DNA of 64,000 nucleotides from Catonia carolina (GCA_035578175.1 JAQMRL010000001.1:432029545-432093544), one strand, 5' to 3'. Shown: positions 52,966 to 64,000, numbered from the stretch's first letter. Numbers and translations are program-made. The notes: generated by a model from the letters alone, not told the origin.

Positions 52966-53033
52966 AATAAAAATCATATGAATATAATGGGTAGCTACTT
53001 TTCAAAAATTATATTATGCTATACGAGGTGTGG

Positions 53034-53960
53034 CTATTAAGTAACGAGACTGACGTTGTAAAAAATTTTATACATAATCACTTATTGTCACCTTCAATAT
53101 ACACTCCTTCTCTATCTCTACAACGCTCCATGCGAATTTTCAATTGTTGGAAACAGTGCTGGAAGTCATGTTCTGTCAGCTCCTTCAGGACGCGTGCCGC
53201 TTTCTCTTTTACAGCTTCCACAGGCTCAAATCTTATCCCTTTAATGCAGATTTTACCTTAGGGAACAGGTAGAAGATAATACCATGTGATGAAACGTGGA
53301 TTTTTACTTATGATCTGGAAACGAAGCGCCCATCCATGCACTGGAAGAGCTGAACTTCACCGAGAGCCAAAAAAGCTCGAATGAGCAAGTCAAAATTTAA
53401 AGCAATGATAATTGTTTTTTTTTTATATCCATGGAAGTGTGTACCTTCACTGGGTTCCTGAAGATCAAACAATTAATCAATATTACTACCTTGAGGTACT
53501 TTCTAAACTACGTACTTTCTAAACTACGTCAAAGAGCAAGGAAAAAACGCCCCGAAATGTGAAAGGACAAATCATGGGTTCTTCGCCAAGGCAAGGTGCC
53601 AGCTCATTCCGCGTTATCAGTCAAGAGGTTCCTAGCCAAGTACAGCATCTCAGTGTTAGATCATCCACCTTATTCAACAGATCTTGCACCATGTGACTTC
53701 TACCTTTTCCCTAAGGTGAAATCTGCATTAAAAGGGACAAGATTTGAGTCTGTGGTAGCTGTAAAAGAGAAAGCGGCACGTATCCTAAGGGAGCTGACAG
53801 AAGATGACTTCCAGCACTGTTTCCAACGATGAAAAATTCGCATGAAGCGTTGTGGGAATAGAGAAGGAGTGTATATTGAAGGTGACAATAAGTGATTATG
53901 TATAAAATTAAAATTAAATTTTTTACAACGTCAGTCTCGTTATTTAATAGCCACACCTCG
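53034..53960. mobile_element. Fold-back mariner derivative
   Basis: TA-flanked (53032-53033, 53961-53962) with ends CGAGGTGTGGCTATTAAGTA. The left arm (53034-53275) is an inverted copy of the right arm (53697-53960), and both encode the transposase C-terminus. The middle (53276-53696) has degraded plus-strand mariner coding sequence, including DETWIFTYDLETKRPSMHW and, at 53596-53832, DHPPYSTDLAPCDFYLFPK. The normal 5' end is missing. This is a different mariner family from the one at 49 kb. Confidence 0.88.
53596..53832 (+). pseudogene. Mariner transposase C-terminal fragment
   Basis: Residues APAHSALSVKRFLAKYSIS-like sequence, then HPPYSTDLAPCDFYLFPK (third catalytic Asp region) and KAARILRELTEDDFQHCFQ. 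Upstream coding is broken by several stops. The catalytic region is incomplete, so it is inactive. Confidence 0.85.
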
Positions 53961-54200
53961 TATTTTGATCTTTTAAAATACAAACGAAAACGAAAAAGGC
54001 TAAATCTGTATTGGAGCCCAAAATTGCATGCTACTTATTGTTGCAGTAAGCTTCAGAGATGAACGAAGGTTGGAGACTTTAGTGATGGATTGGTTTCTAA
54101 GATCATGCAAGGCCTCCAGAGTAGAATAAAGAATCTAGGCAGGGGCTCGGAGCTCAGAACACTATAGTACAGAATAGAAATCAGGAATGTGGTATGGGCA

Positions 54201-54262
54201 CGTTAATAATAATAATAATGATAATGATGATAATGATGATGATAATGATAATGATAATAGAC
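54201..54262. repeat. (ATA/ATG)n microsatellite
   Basis: Imperfect trinucleotide run TAATAATAATAATGATAATG continuing for about 60 bp. Confidence 0.85.
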
Positions 54263-54334
54263 TGTATAGAATAAATGAGTCTTGAATGTGAGTTTTGTAG
54301 TAAGTTTTTATTGTACGTGCAGATTAGTATTATT

Positions 54335-54735
54335 GTCGTTTAGGTCATCATCTGGAAGCCTGGTTTGAACCTCTAAAGGCTTTACTAAGTAAAAGAGGAG
54401 TGAGGTGGTTTACCATGCCATATTTATTGAGTTGAAAAGTATGTTTATCGGCATGCCAGGCTCTCTGAAAAGCATCTACTTTCCACCCTACAAATGACAC
54501 CTTCACTTCATTCACCACAGGGTCTGGCTGTATAATGAAATTCATTAATCTCAGAGGAAATAACTCTGACTAGTGTCTTTTACACCGCTACACCTTTTCT
54601 GTTCTTAATTCTGTCAGTCATATGCAGTCATATGCAGTCATAGGCTGGCCATGTGATAAGAGACAGAAACATATATTTTTGTAGCCCTGGAACTAACAGA
54701 TCGGGTGTTAAATATTTAACACTCCACGTGCCTGT
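54335..54735 (-). repeat. Repeat family R4, copy 2
   Basis: The minus strand runs from AACAGGCACGTGGAGTGTTA (54735) through AGAGTTATTTCCTCTGAGAT and GAATGAAGTGAAGGTGTCAT to AGAGGTTCAAACCAGGCTTC and GATGACCTAAACGAC. The embedded frame MNFIIQPDPVVNEVKVSFVG recurs in copy 4 (MNFTIQPDPVVNEVKLSFAG), hinting at former coding or simply a conserved repeat. Confidence 0.75.
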
Positions 54736-54739
54736 TAAG

Positions 54740-55011
54740 GGCAAGATTAGTAATATGAAATAAATAAAAAAATTTCGTACATAATTAAGTTTAGTTAAAC
54801 TGATACAGTAGACATAGTTCTGGTTGAGTTATCATTATCATAAATTATAAAAGAAAATTGAGTTAATGTTCATAATAATTGTTAAATTATTTTAAAATGT
54901 AACCTGAAATGTAATGTTTTTTGAAGGTAAATAATTACAATGGTGTAATTTTTCTAGTTTACAAAAGTCAATAATTTAATTTCAGCAGCTGGACAGAAGA
55001 TTCCTTTTCTT
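54740..55011. other. No recognised feature
   Basis: AT-rich sequence leading to the SINE2 target duplication. Confidence 0.35.
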
Positions 55012-55027
55012 AAATAGAACATATGCC

Positions 55028-55196
55028 GGCGGCATTGGTGTAGTTGGTAACGTGCTCGCCTCTCATCTTGCGGTCTTGGGTTTGAATCCCATTCAGGCAC
55101 GGCATATTTTCATACGTTACAAAAAATCTGTCATCCTTCACCGTCTGCATTAGCAGTAATTGCAGAACAATCGGACGTTAAACAAAAAACAAAAGA
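55028..55196 (+). mobile_element. SINE2 copy c, perfect 16-bp TSD
   Basis: AAATAGAACATATGCC flanks it at 55012-55027 and 55197-55212. The head has GGCATTGGTGTAGTTGGTAA (A box) and GGGTTTGAATCCC (B box); the tail is AAACAAAAAACAAAAG. The GCC at the left boundary could belong to either the target duplication or the element. Confidence 0.92.
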
Positions 55197-55212
55197 AAAT
55201 AGAACATATGCC

Positions 55213-56035
55213 CTTACCGTACGCGCTAAACATTCCATCTTGCTAAACGAGGCAGGGCAAGTTCAAAAAATGGTAGTAAATATATGACCCCCCCCCCCCA
55301 ACGAGTATTTGTTTTCCACCCAGGAGATAGAGGGAGAAAATAAATAATTATGGAGAACGTGGATTCAGAAATTCCAAGATATTAAGCGAGAAATCTCAAG
55401 GACGAATAGGAAGACAGGATGCAGAAGGCGCTATGATGCGGAAAATGGAGAAATACTTAGAAACAAGGCGAAAGCAAGTAAAATTAATAAAAACAATTTC
55501 AGATGTCTAAAAATAGACGAATTTTTTTGAAAGACATGATACATTTTATGTATATTTAAAAAAAATTTTATCGTGTGTTGTTTTTAAGTAATTTACACAA
55601 GTAGATATCAAAGAACAAAGACTGATTGTCAGAATAAAAAGAAAATACATTGTACGTCTATTTAATAAAAACAAACATTAAGTAATGAATGATAATTTTG
55701 TTTAATCAAAAGAACGGTACTTCCCATTGATTTATTACGTGAACTTTATAGTAATTTTTTTGCATCGTTATACTATTTATTTCAGTAATTGTAAATTACT
55801 TTGGCGCAGTGCCAAAATGATAAATTACAGAAGTTAAATGTAAATTTGTTCTTGCCTATTATGCTAGCCTACTGTTTATAATAATGCGTTTAGGTGACTT
55901 GTTAATCTGACACTTATAAAAAGATGAGAACAACGGGTTATCAAAAAGTTCAAAATTTCTAGGTTATACCATAAAGAAGCATGTTTTTGTAAGGTAGGAA
56001 AGATTATTTTCATCAAGATTTTAATGAATATTGTT
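55213..56035. other. No recognised feature
   Basis: AT-rich noncoding sequence with a purine-rich patch at 55310-55500. No domain. Confidence 0.35.
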
Positions 56036-56039
56036 AATT

Positions 56040-56191
56040 TTTACTTTCTCTTGCCCTATATGAAATATAGGTAAGGAAAGTTAAGTTTTCATATCGATTT
56101 TTCAAAATCGAGTTTTCATGGGTAATACACGTTTCCAGGTCCTCTGAGCACAAATACATCTTTCTCTCTCACCCCTCTGTACCTCTCTACC

Positions 56192-56240
<49 letters not shown>

Positions 56241-56330
56241 GGGTGTGTGTGTGTGTGTGAACAAAATAACTTAAGAATGGAATCCGTCGGAAGTTGAAAC
56301 TTGTAACTTAAGTTAGGTAGGTACACCTTT
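56040..56330 (+). repeat. Repeat family R1, 5' part with (CT)n and (GT)n
   Basis: Begins TTTACTTTCTCTTGCCCTAT, then AATCGAGTTTTCATGGG and ACACGTTTCCAGGTCC. A (CT)n run at ~56196-56236 and a short (GT)n follow. The 3' hairpin part is not preserved. Confidence 0.7.
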
Positions 56331-56339
56331 TGGTTCAAT

Positions 56340-57235
56340 GTGTCTGTTTCATACAGTCATTTTGGTAAATCTTCTATTTTATGTTTCCCATGTATTCAAT
56401 TTTTGTATCCTAGGAACAAACATTTTTTTATATTTCGGCCTACTTTGCGTTTTACGATACTTAATTTCTATGTTCTAGTTTTGATTGTTTCTTTTTCATT
56501 TACGTCTTCTGAAACCATTCTCCTGGCTATTTGAATTTACCTTTTCATTTCAATAATTTCATTAACAGTAAATAATTTTTTGACAAACTCCGTTTAATGA
56601 TCTGAATATTTAGGTCTAGATGCGATTCATTTAACATTATTTTTTGTTCACAAACTTTAGAAAATCTGTAAGTAGTATAAAACACTTTTTTTTGTTGATA
56701 TATTTTTACTTTAAATTTCTACTAAATATATGTTTACGGACTGTTTTCCTCCATTTTTGTACGAGAAATGCATGTATTTACTCTTTGTAAAAGGGTTTAT
56801 TAATAGTGCTCTAGAATATGTCACTCCTGGGACAACATGTCAGTACGGAAAACCGTTTAAAGCTTGGAATTATCTAATTTTGTATCCGAGAACGAGACAG
56901 GGAAGTAATTAAATGTTACGTTTAATTTCGACGGGCATTTACACTTAAAACATACAGTTTTATAACACGTGGTATTTAAAAATATCTAAAAATTCAGAAA
57001 TAAGGAATGTTTGAAATTTTATTCCATTTTTATTTTATTATCACAATGATCAAAATTTGTAGAAAAACATACTGAATTTTTAAATTTTAAATCAATATAC
57101 AAAGAATTTTGGTTTTCCGCAGTAATAGAAAACAGATAGTTTATGTTAAAAGTAAATTTCATTTTTGCTATTTATTTTCATGTCATTAGTTTCTTTTTTC
57201 AAGAATTTTGTTGAGCTTTATTGCTGTTATACTGT
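56340..57235. other. No recognised feature
   Basis: AT-rich sequence. The open frames at 56340-56534 and 56730-56912 show no domain. Confidence 0.35.
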
Positions 57236-57237
57236 AC

Positions 57238-57398
57238 TAGCTGCCCCGGCTTCACCCGGTTACAATTTCCTTTTATTTCAATAATTGTTTAATTAAGGTT
57301 ATAAATAAATTAAATAAAAGATTTTCGAATTTGTAAAAATCCTATATAGTATTGTATAATGGCATTTTCTCATTTACCCTCACTTTACGAGAAGAATT

Positions 57399-57443
<45 letters not shown>

Positions 57444-57760
57444 TTATTTTATCCTAATTTTCTCTCTATATGAGTAGCTACGTGGACATCTCCACTGAGT
57501 TTGAGCCATCTACCTCGTTGGGAACTTGATAAACAAAAAATATTGGTAGAAAGGTTAAACACCATTTTCAACCCCTTACAAATATATTTTTGAAATTGTT
57601 GAGGTGCTTTTTTGTGTACACAATATGTAACATCTCTACCGAGTTTCAGCTATCTAACTTATCTGGAACTTAGTAAATAATAAATAGCCTAATACATAAT
57701 TTCGAAATATATATGTTCACGGAACTTTTCTGAAGATAATTAGATACGAGAATATTCCTT
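57238..57760 (+). repeat. Old dispersed repeat with CCCGGCTTCA-type start (copy 2)
   Basis: Starts CTAGCTGCCCCGGCTTCACC, contains (TC)n at 57403-57441 and two blocks of the type ACATCTCCACTGAGTTTGAG / ACATCTCTACCGAGTTTCAG. It is the inverted partner of 5483-6185. Class unknown. Confidence 0.55.
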
Positions 57761-58089
57761 CAAATATTTATTTATCTAAATTTGGAATTGTAGGTTCAAC
57801 CATACTTTCATCGTCCTTTCTGATGGGGTTGGTAAGTATAAAAACTATAGAATACATGCCGTTGCTTAAACATGTACACAAGATTCTCAGAACCCTTAAA
57901 TTCTTAGTATTAACTTTTATAGTATCTTGATTAGACCTAACTGTTTTTAAAAAGAAATAATTTTAGTTATAATATTAAGTTCTCTAACTAAATCGATACT
58001 ATTTTCTACACCAGGCACAAAATTGGAGGCGGATTAGGTTATTTTTCTTTGAGCCAGACCAATTGTTTATGCATTTTCAATTCAGTTGG

Positions 58090-58560
58090 GATACTGAAAT
58101 ATGTCACACAAATTAACAATCTATAAGACAGTCTTAAGACCAATCTGGACACATGGATTTCAAATTTGGGGATCTGCTAAACCTTCACACACGAAACGTA
58201 TACAAGTGATTCAGAAGAAAATTTTACTAACGATAACGCAATGCCCCTTTTACATCACAAACTCAATGTTGCACAAAGACTTAAAAATCCCATACGTAAT
58301 TGATGTCGCGAAACAACTATACAAGACGATGCATGACAAATTTGAATTAAATGACAACCTTCTCATACAAAACATGTACACTAGGGCGATACCGGGTGCT
58401 TAGTGCAGACGTTTGAAGCGCCTCTGGTCAAGAGATCTTCTTGGCCACCTGTAGGACTGTGGTGATGACTGCACGCTCCTTCAAGTAATTTAAGTTTTGG
58501 AACATTAGCTTCACATTTAGAAATTGTTGTATTAATATAATAACAGATACTAAATTTCAA
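58090..58560 (+). pseudogene. Jockey-like LINE, 3' end of ORF2 and 3'UTR
   Basis: The frame from 58101 reads LTIYKTVLRPIWTHGFQIWG, AKPSHTKRIQVIQKKILLTI and LHKDLKIPYVIDVAKQLYKT, and continues after a stop with RLKRLWSRDLLGHL. This is the usual jockey C-terminus (LYKxxLRPxWTYGIxLWGxA). Strongly 5'-truncated. The conserved frame over 100 codons suggests moderate age. Confidence 0.85.
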
Positions 58561-58612
58561 ATAAAAGATTCAGAAAAAGGTAAGGATACTGAGTTTATTT
58601 TGACTTAAAATA

Positions 58613-58786
58613 TTTTTTTTTTTTTGTTTAACGTCCGACTGTTTTGCAAATTGCTGCTAATGCAGACGGTGAAGGTTGAAATGAATTTTTTGTAACATAT
58701 GAAAAATGCCATGCCCGAGTGGGATTCGAACCCAAGACCGCGTGATGAGAGGCGAGCACGTTACCAACATCGCCAACGCGGCCGGC
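58613..58786 (-). mobile_element. SINE2 copy d, perfect 13-bp TSD
   Basis: TTGACTTAAAATA flanks it at 58600-58612 and 58787-58799. The minus strand has GCCGGCCGCGTTGGCGATGT, B box GGGTTCGAATCCC, and the SINE2 body with a tail of A residues (T run at 58613-58625). Confidence 0.92.
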
Positions 58787-58799
58787 TTGACTTAAAATA

Positions 58800-59284
58800 G
58801 GCTTACCCTATTTTCTTTATTATTTTTGTCAGAACTAACTCTCTATTAATAAATTTTTTTTTACTAACTTCTTGCCGAGTAGCAATTTCAGTCTGAGAAT
58901 TGATTTGGGAATTTATTTCATCACAGCTGTTAGCATCAAGTTGCATATTAACGGAAGAAGAGTGAAATCTAGGAACTTTATAAGTGAAAAGGCTGACTCG
59001 AGTTCGACGTCAAACATTTAGTTTTCGCTATTTTGAACATCTATATTGAAAGTATATGTTTACGCGAAACTAAAATAAAAACTTCTGTAATTGCTTACTT
59101 TACAGATAAACAATTCAACACATATTTACAACAGTACACTCACATATTACAGTTATTTCACACAAAATATGAACAATAGCGAAAAATAAAATAAAATGAT
59201 AATCAATAAATTATTAATTCGAAAAATATTTGTTTAACTAGTGCCAACATTTAATACTTAATCAAATGGTTTTTTTAAACTCTA
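58800..59284. other. No recognised feature
   Basis: AT-rich noncoding sequence. Confidence 0.35.
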
Positions 59285-59622
59285 ATGTGTGTACGTTGCG
59301 ATCTTTTCAATTTAAAAACAGTGAGCAACCCAATGACCCAATGAGATGAGAATGTTATATATTTATGACGTGTTAATGAGGAGTAGTTTTTACAAAATCA
59401 GGCATTTCTTAAAGAGTACGGTTCATTGAACCCAAACCTTCAGACTACACTGGGAACCTTTGTCTTGTATTTAAATCCGTGTAAAAGTCCTATTTAATTC
59501 TTAGTAAAGGTAGTTAGTTAACTTTACTAGGAACTGAATCAGGAACCTTCGTCTCCGAAAATCAGCATTAATAGCTGATTCGCGGTGATGATGTTACCTC
59601 TAGACCAACCCGGTGTGTTAAT
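59285..59622 (-). mobile_element. SINE1 copy h, degraded full length
   Basis: The minus strand has ACCGGGTTGGTCTAGAGGTA, a shortened palindrome, GGAGACGAAGGTTCC, GATTCAGTTCC in place of the B box, and the body to TTGAAAAGATCGCAACGTAC. Small duplications (AGTAAAGGTAGTTAGTTAAC) are present. Confidence 0.8.
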
Positions 59623-59629
59623 TAAAAAA

Positions 59630-60680
59630 TTAAGCCTAAAATTAAAAAAATTTTAGGATGATCCTCCTGTTATGTACCGCTCAGTTTTGCATTATTATTC
59701 TAAATTATTTTTTTAATATCTTTAAGACAGTGAAATAAGCATGAATTAAATTCTTTATCTTTTTAGTCACACATTATACTTGATTTTTTTTTAATTTATA
59801 TTTAAAACGAAAATTCATCCTAATTATTATATATAGAGAATTATTATAGAATGGAGCTTCGATTGTCCATAAATACAGAGTTCTACCAAACGAATTTTAT
59901 TATTTTTTACGTTGTTGTAATGAGGGATTGTTCGGACATCTGCAAAAAATCAAAAGATAAAATTAGTAAAAACCGTACGAGATTTGGTTAAGTAAATAAC
60001 AAAATAATTGAATTAAAGTTTCAATTGTGCTACTATTCTGGTGGTAACATTACAAAATTAGTATGTTTTGAAGGTCAATATTATGACGGGAATTGTTTTT
60101 ATTTATGTGGATATTTTATTCCATAAATAACTGACACAAACATTGCAAAATAAGACTAAAAGGGTGAAATGTAATTTTGTGAAATTGGTTGTTAAGAATA
60201 AATTAGAATTATTGTGTGAATTAATTTGCATGCGTCAGCTAGTAATTCTTATTTTATAGTTTCAGCACATTAAGGGTTTTAATGTTCTGCTGATGTTCCC
60301 TTCACTACCTGGCTTTACAAACCGGCTGTTCGGGGTGGTGTTTTAGTCGGTATTTTGCTATGCGAGAACAAAACCATTTCACCATCATCCCCCCAAAAAA
60401 TTTAATCAACAGATTCATAAAATAATAAAATGATTCTAAATCCGTTCGGTATTTATAAAAATATTTATTTTTTATTAGATATTAGGAAATATTTAACAAG
60501 AAAATGACATTTGCTTCAATATGTGTAATTGTGGTTTTGTTAGACCGTTCTTTCTAGAGAAACATTTAACAAACTAGTAAAACGAGGTAAATAATACTAG
60601 TAGAAACTATACTATACTAGTAGAAACAAATTAGTAAAACGAGTAATAAGGTAGTCTACCAGCCTTCCTTACTGAGTAGA
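59630..60680. other. No recognised feature
   Basis: AT-rich noncoding sequence. A short local duplication (ACTAGTAGAAAC) lies at 60595-60630. Confidence 0.35.
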
Positions 60681-60683
60681 AAG

Positions 60684-60712
60684 TATTGTGACACTGATCG
60701 CTAAGGTCCGTT
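60684..60712 (-). repeat. Fragment of the 3' end of LTR B
   Basis: The plus strand TATTGTGACAC, a short variable part, then CTAAGGTCCGTTTCG is the complement of LTR B at 22111-22140 (CGAAACGGACCTTAG...GTGTCACAATA). It joins directly to GTAGCGTTGCACGATATCC, the tRNA-like unit. Confidence 0.6.
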
Positions 60713-61200
60713 TCGTAGCGTTGCACGATATCCATTGACCCACGGAGGTGGCCCATGTTTATTTCTACATTACTGTTTTAATATATTATTAAATTAAATT
60801 TCCTTGTTTAATATTACTTACATAACAAAATAGTTTTGCCCATAACAGGCAAGTAGAGTGTTAAATTATTTGCATTCGATCTGCTAGGTCCAGGGCTACA
60901 AAAAATAGTTCTGTTTCTTATCATATATATGGTCGGCCAATTATGTGACAGTAGCATTTAAGAACTAAAGAGGTAAAGGGGTAAAATACACTAGTCAGCG
61001 TTATCTCCTCTGAGACAAAAGAGTTTCATTATACAGCCAGACCCTGTAGTGAATGAAGTGAAGGTGTGTGCCATTCCAGGGTGGAAAGTAGGTGCTTTTA
61101 AGAGGGCCTGGCATGCTGATAAGCGTATTTTTCTACTCAGTGTAGGAAGGTAATTGTAAACCACCTCACTCCTCGTTTTACTTAGTAAAGCGTTTAAACA
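60712..61200 (+). repeat. Repeat family R4, copy 3, with upstream tRNA-like piece
   Basis: Begins GTAGCGTTGCACGATATCC (tRNA-like remnant), then GCCCATAACAGGCAAGTAGA and the R4 body to TTTACTTAGTAAAGCG. It has the same order as 61490-62090 about 820 bp further right, so the two may be a diverged tandem duplication. Confidence 0.75.
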
Positions 61201-61489
61201 TAAAGGGGGTCTCGGTTTCGATTTTCGGTAAAGATAAAAACATTACCGATTTTAATTTCCATCTCGATTGTATTCTAGGTTAATGATTTCCATTACTGGC
61301 TCAAACTGTCTTGCGACAAATAAAGAAATCAAAAATTTCTTTTGTCTGATTAAAGGATACCGCGTTGAGTTTTAGTTAAGTAGATTTTCGTTAATATGAT
61401 AAACTATGGTAAATTTAATTTTATTTGGATGAACTAACTTTAATTACATCTATCAGGCGCCCTATTAAATTATTTCACAGTTTTTTGGG

Positions 61490-61562
61490 AGTAAACCCTT
61501 TCCTGGGAATCGAACTTGGTACTTACGCTTTGCAGCGTTGCACGATATCCAATGGACCACGG
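61490..61562 (-). mobile_element. tRNA-like unit (third SINE-type head)
   Basis: The minus strand reads CCGTGGTCCATTGGATATCG, then TGCAACGCTGCAAAGCG and a B box AGTTCGATTCCCAGG. A-box-like GGTCCATTGGATATCG and the B box have tRNA-like spacing. It may be a tRNA pseudogene or the head of a third SINE. The acceptor stem does not pair well. Confidence 0.55.
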
Positions 61563-62090
61563 GGTGTCCCATTTTTAATTCAACATTATTGTTTGAAATT
61601 ATTATAAAACGAAAGTTTTTTGTTTAATATTACGTACACAATAAAAACGTTTTGCCCATTGTGGGCAGGTGGAGTGTTAAATTAATTGCACTCGATCTGT
61701 TGGTTCCAGGGCTACAATAATAGTTCTGTTTCTTATCACACAGTCAGTCAATTATATATTGTCAATTGTTATGACAGAACTAGATATACAGTCAATTGTT
61801 ATGACAGAACTATTTAAGAACAGAAGAGGTATAAGTGTAAAGACATTAATCAGAGTTATATCCTCTGAGACTAATGAATTTCACTATACAGCCAGACCCT
61901 GTGGTGAATGAAGTGAAGTTGTCATTTGCAGGGTGGAAAAAGTGGATGCTTTTTGGAGGGCCTAGCATGCTGATAGGCACACTCTTTCAACTCAGTGAGG
62001 AAGGCAATAGTAAATCACCTCACTCGTCGTTTTTACTTAGTAAAACCTCTAGAGGTTCAAACCACCCTTTCGGCTGTTGACCTAAACAAC
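61563..62090 (+). repeat. Repeat family R4, copy 4
   Basis: GTGGGCAGGTGGAGTGTTAA, CTCGATCTGTTGGTTCCAGG, a 30-bp local duplication (GTCAATTGTTATGACAGAAC at ~61770 and ~61790), AGAGTTATATCCTCTGAGAC, and AGAGGTTCAAACCACCC, ending GTTGACCTAAACAAC. This is the most complete R4 copy. Confidence 0.75.
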
Positions 62091-63100
62091 AAATAAAAAA
62101 GTAAATTAATCTAGTAAATAATTTAATTGTTAGCTGAAAATGGGGTATCTTTTTTCACAAATAAATAAATTAGGCTAAATACATAAACAAATTAAAATAA
62201 AATTTTATCAGGTTCCTGTATGTTAATAACAAAGTTATAAGATAATTTATTTCAACTGCCGAATGATGTTTTGATGAGTAATCTTCTTTGAGCACACTCA
62301 AATCTTTGCGAAACTCAAAACTGTATTCAAAATACTGTATTAAACACTCTTAATGAGAGAACCGGGTCATCTTTAACAGCTACTCGCTCCTGCTGATCTT
62401 AATTACTCCAAATGAACTTCTTCCATTTGTTTAATAACGTATTATTTACTAATACCATTGTTCATACATGCTTACAACATTGATTGTTTAAATTAATTTT
62501 ATATCACATAATATTTATGAACAAAATTATTTTATTTTTACGGAGCAGAGATGTACTATTCCAACTTAAATAATTTTTATTGTAGGAATTTTATTGTAAG
62601 GATTTTGTGGAACTTTAAAATTGTTTAACTTTTGTAATTCATTTTATTCTGCTTTGTTTGCATTTTAAAATATCTCTTCTCGTTACTCATGTCAATAATT
62701 TTTTATTTCATTTTTTTTTAAATCGTATATGGTGATTTGTTCAAATTAAAAAAATCCCCTACTCTTATTTTGTTAAATGAATTTATCGTTAAATTTTTCT
62801 TATGTTTGTTCGGTTGCATGTTCTAATGGTTCAATAATTTTACTTATTTTTGTGTTCACTCTTTGCTTTATCTACTGGGATAAATTCCTCCAAAGAAATG
62901 TTTACTCTTGGTTTTTACGTCACTTATTTAATTCTTCATAAACTTAGTTTTAATTTTTTTGATATAACCTTGTTCAAATTTTCTCGTGTTATTAACGTTT
63001 TTATTTTTCATAGTTTTTTTTTATTTCTATTTAGGAAATTCACAATCTGTTGGAAACAATCAGTGAATGTGATAACACAAAATTTGGAAAAAATTAACAT
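62091..63100. other. No recognised feature
   Basis: AT-rich noncoding sequence. The open frame at 62850-63155 has hydrophobic stretches from T-rich DNA and no domain. Confidence 0.35.
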
Positions 63101-63151
63101 GGTAAATAAACGTGAGTGGAGACACAATCCAGTGATAGAACTCCGACGTGA

Positions 63152-64000
63152 ATAGATAAGTGTAGCATTAAGTCCAGCATTTAGAACACTATAAAGTTCT
63201 GAAAGACCTTTGCAAGGACCAAAGAGATAATGCAAAATTGAATGTCATTGGGAGAGAAGCCTGGAGTAAACACTATAAAAAGCTATGGTATGAAGAGGAT
63301 TCGCAACCGGAGATGAGTTTGGACTATGACACTAGAGGTCTAGATGACTTAACTGTGGAAGAAATTATAGAAGCAGTGCAAGCTTTAAAGAACAGAAAGG
63401 CCCCAGGAATGGATGGTATCAATGTTGAGTGCTGGAAGTATGGAGGTATGATGTTACATTTGAGATTACTACATCTTTTTAATAGATGTTGGAAGGAAGG
63501 CACAATACCATCTGACTGGCAGAAGGCAAAAATAATTCCAATCTTTAAGAAAGGAAATAGAGAGAACTGCGAAAATTACAGAGGAATCAGCCTACTGGAT
63601 AGCGCATATAAAATATACTCCCGCATAATTAACAACAGGTTGAAACTTATAGCAGATCATCTGATGGGCGAGGAGCAGATGGGGTTTAGAAAGGGCAGAT
63701 CAACAACGGATGCCATTTTTACATTGGACCAGATATTAGAGAAAAGAAGGGAGTATAATCTAGAAACACATGTCGCCTTCATAGATTTCGAGAAGGCATT
63801 TGATAGTCTGGTCAGGGGGAAATTATGGAGCGTGTTGTTGGAAAGAGGGTATCCATTACAGCTTATAAGGGCCATTAAGAGTTTATACCTGGCCACCAAG
63901 GTTAATATCTCAGCTGGACGACAACTGACAGAAGACATTGAAACAAATAAAGGAGTAAGACAGGGATGCTGTATATCTCCAACGCTTTTTAATATTTATC
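63152..64000 (+). CDS. RTE-type reverse transcriptase, runs off the window
   Basis: The frame is open from just after a TGA (63149-63151) to the last base. It has WSKHYKKLWYEED, NRKAPGMDGINVECWKYGG, NYRGISLLDSAYKIYSRIIN, EEQMGFRKGRSTTDA, AFIDFEKAFDSL and GVRQGCCISPTLFNIY. These are reverse-transcriptase blocks 1 to 4; the FADD block would lie beyond the edge. No ATG precedes the motifs and no endonuclease domain is found upstream, so it is probably a 5'-truncated insertion. It is related to, but clearly diverged from, 42195-43652. KAPGMDG and GVRQGC are better conserved here than in that copy. Confidence 0.88.

Noticed and set aside
57238..57760. Coding remnant in the CCCGGCTTCA repeat
   Set aside because: No frame longer than a few tens of codons and no reverse transcriptase or transposase motif.

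Overview
The window looks like nuclear DNA from an insect, possibly a hemipteran. It is AT-rich and dominated by transposable elements. The evidence is two non-LTR (LINE) clades with FP25-like and RTE-type proteins, mariner transposons, several tRNA-derived SINE families with target-site duplications (TSDs), MITEs and long microsatellites. The species assignment is inference only. No host protein-coding gene can be supported. One stretch (16.3-17.2 kb) has promoter- or 5'UTR-like composition.

Layout. 0-9 kb: hairpin-rich repeat R1, an RTE relic, a TTAA-flanked MITE, a short GC-rich MITE inside an older repeat, and an inverted R1 copy bounded by a ~104-bp direct repeat. 10.9-16.2 kb: a solo LTR with a TATA box, a jockey relic, the second TTAA-MITE and a LINE relic. 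17.2-20.8 kb (minus): a young LINE with an intact 946-residue endonuclease/reverse transcriptase and the tail of ORF1. 21.2-22.1 kb: a SINE1 copy and a second solo LTR carrying a perfect 33-bp palindrome. 23.9-31.2 kb (minus): a very recent LTR retrotransposon (I see one difference between its LTRs). It encodes Gag, an in-frame UGA, then a protein with two retropepsin domains, and has no reverse transcriptase, RNase H or integrase. 33.5-41 kb: SINE1 copies (one split by a 603-bp MITE), two very long TTC tracts, a 79-bp satellite and relics. 42.2-43.8 kb: a 5'-truncated RTE LINE with a perfect 15-bp TSD. 44-47.9 kb: SINE2, repeat R4, a ~125-bp minisatellite, a LINE relic and an R1 copy. 48.5-51 kb: a SINE1 cluster holding an intact mariner with 43-bp perfect terminal repeats. 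53-54 kb: a fold-back mariner derivative. 54-64 kb: R4 copies, SINE2 copies, a jockey 3' end, SINE1, and a second RTE reverse transcriptase that runs off the window.

How the parts relate. The intact LINEs could supply the machinery that SINEs need. The mariner could act on related terminal repeats. The LTR element must borrow reverse transcriptase and integrase from a relative. Its Gag-UGA-tandem-protease design, together with a duplicated primer-binding site inside each LTR, is the most unusual system in the window.
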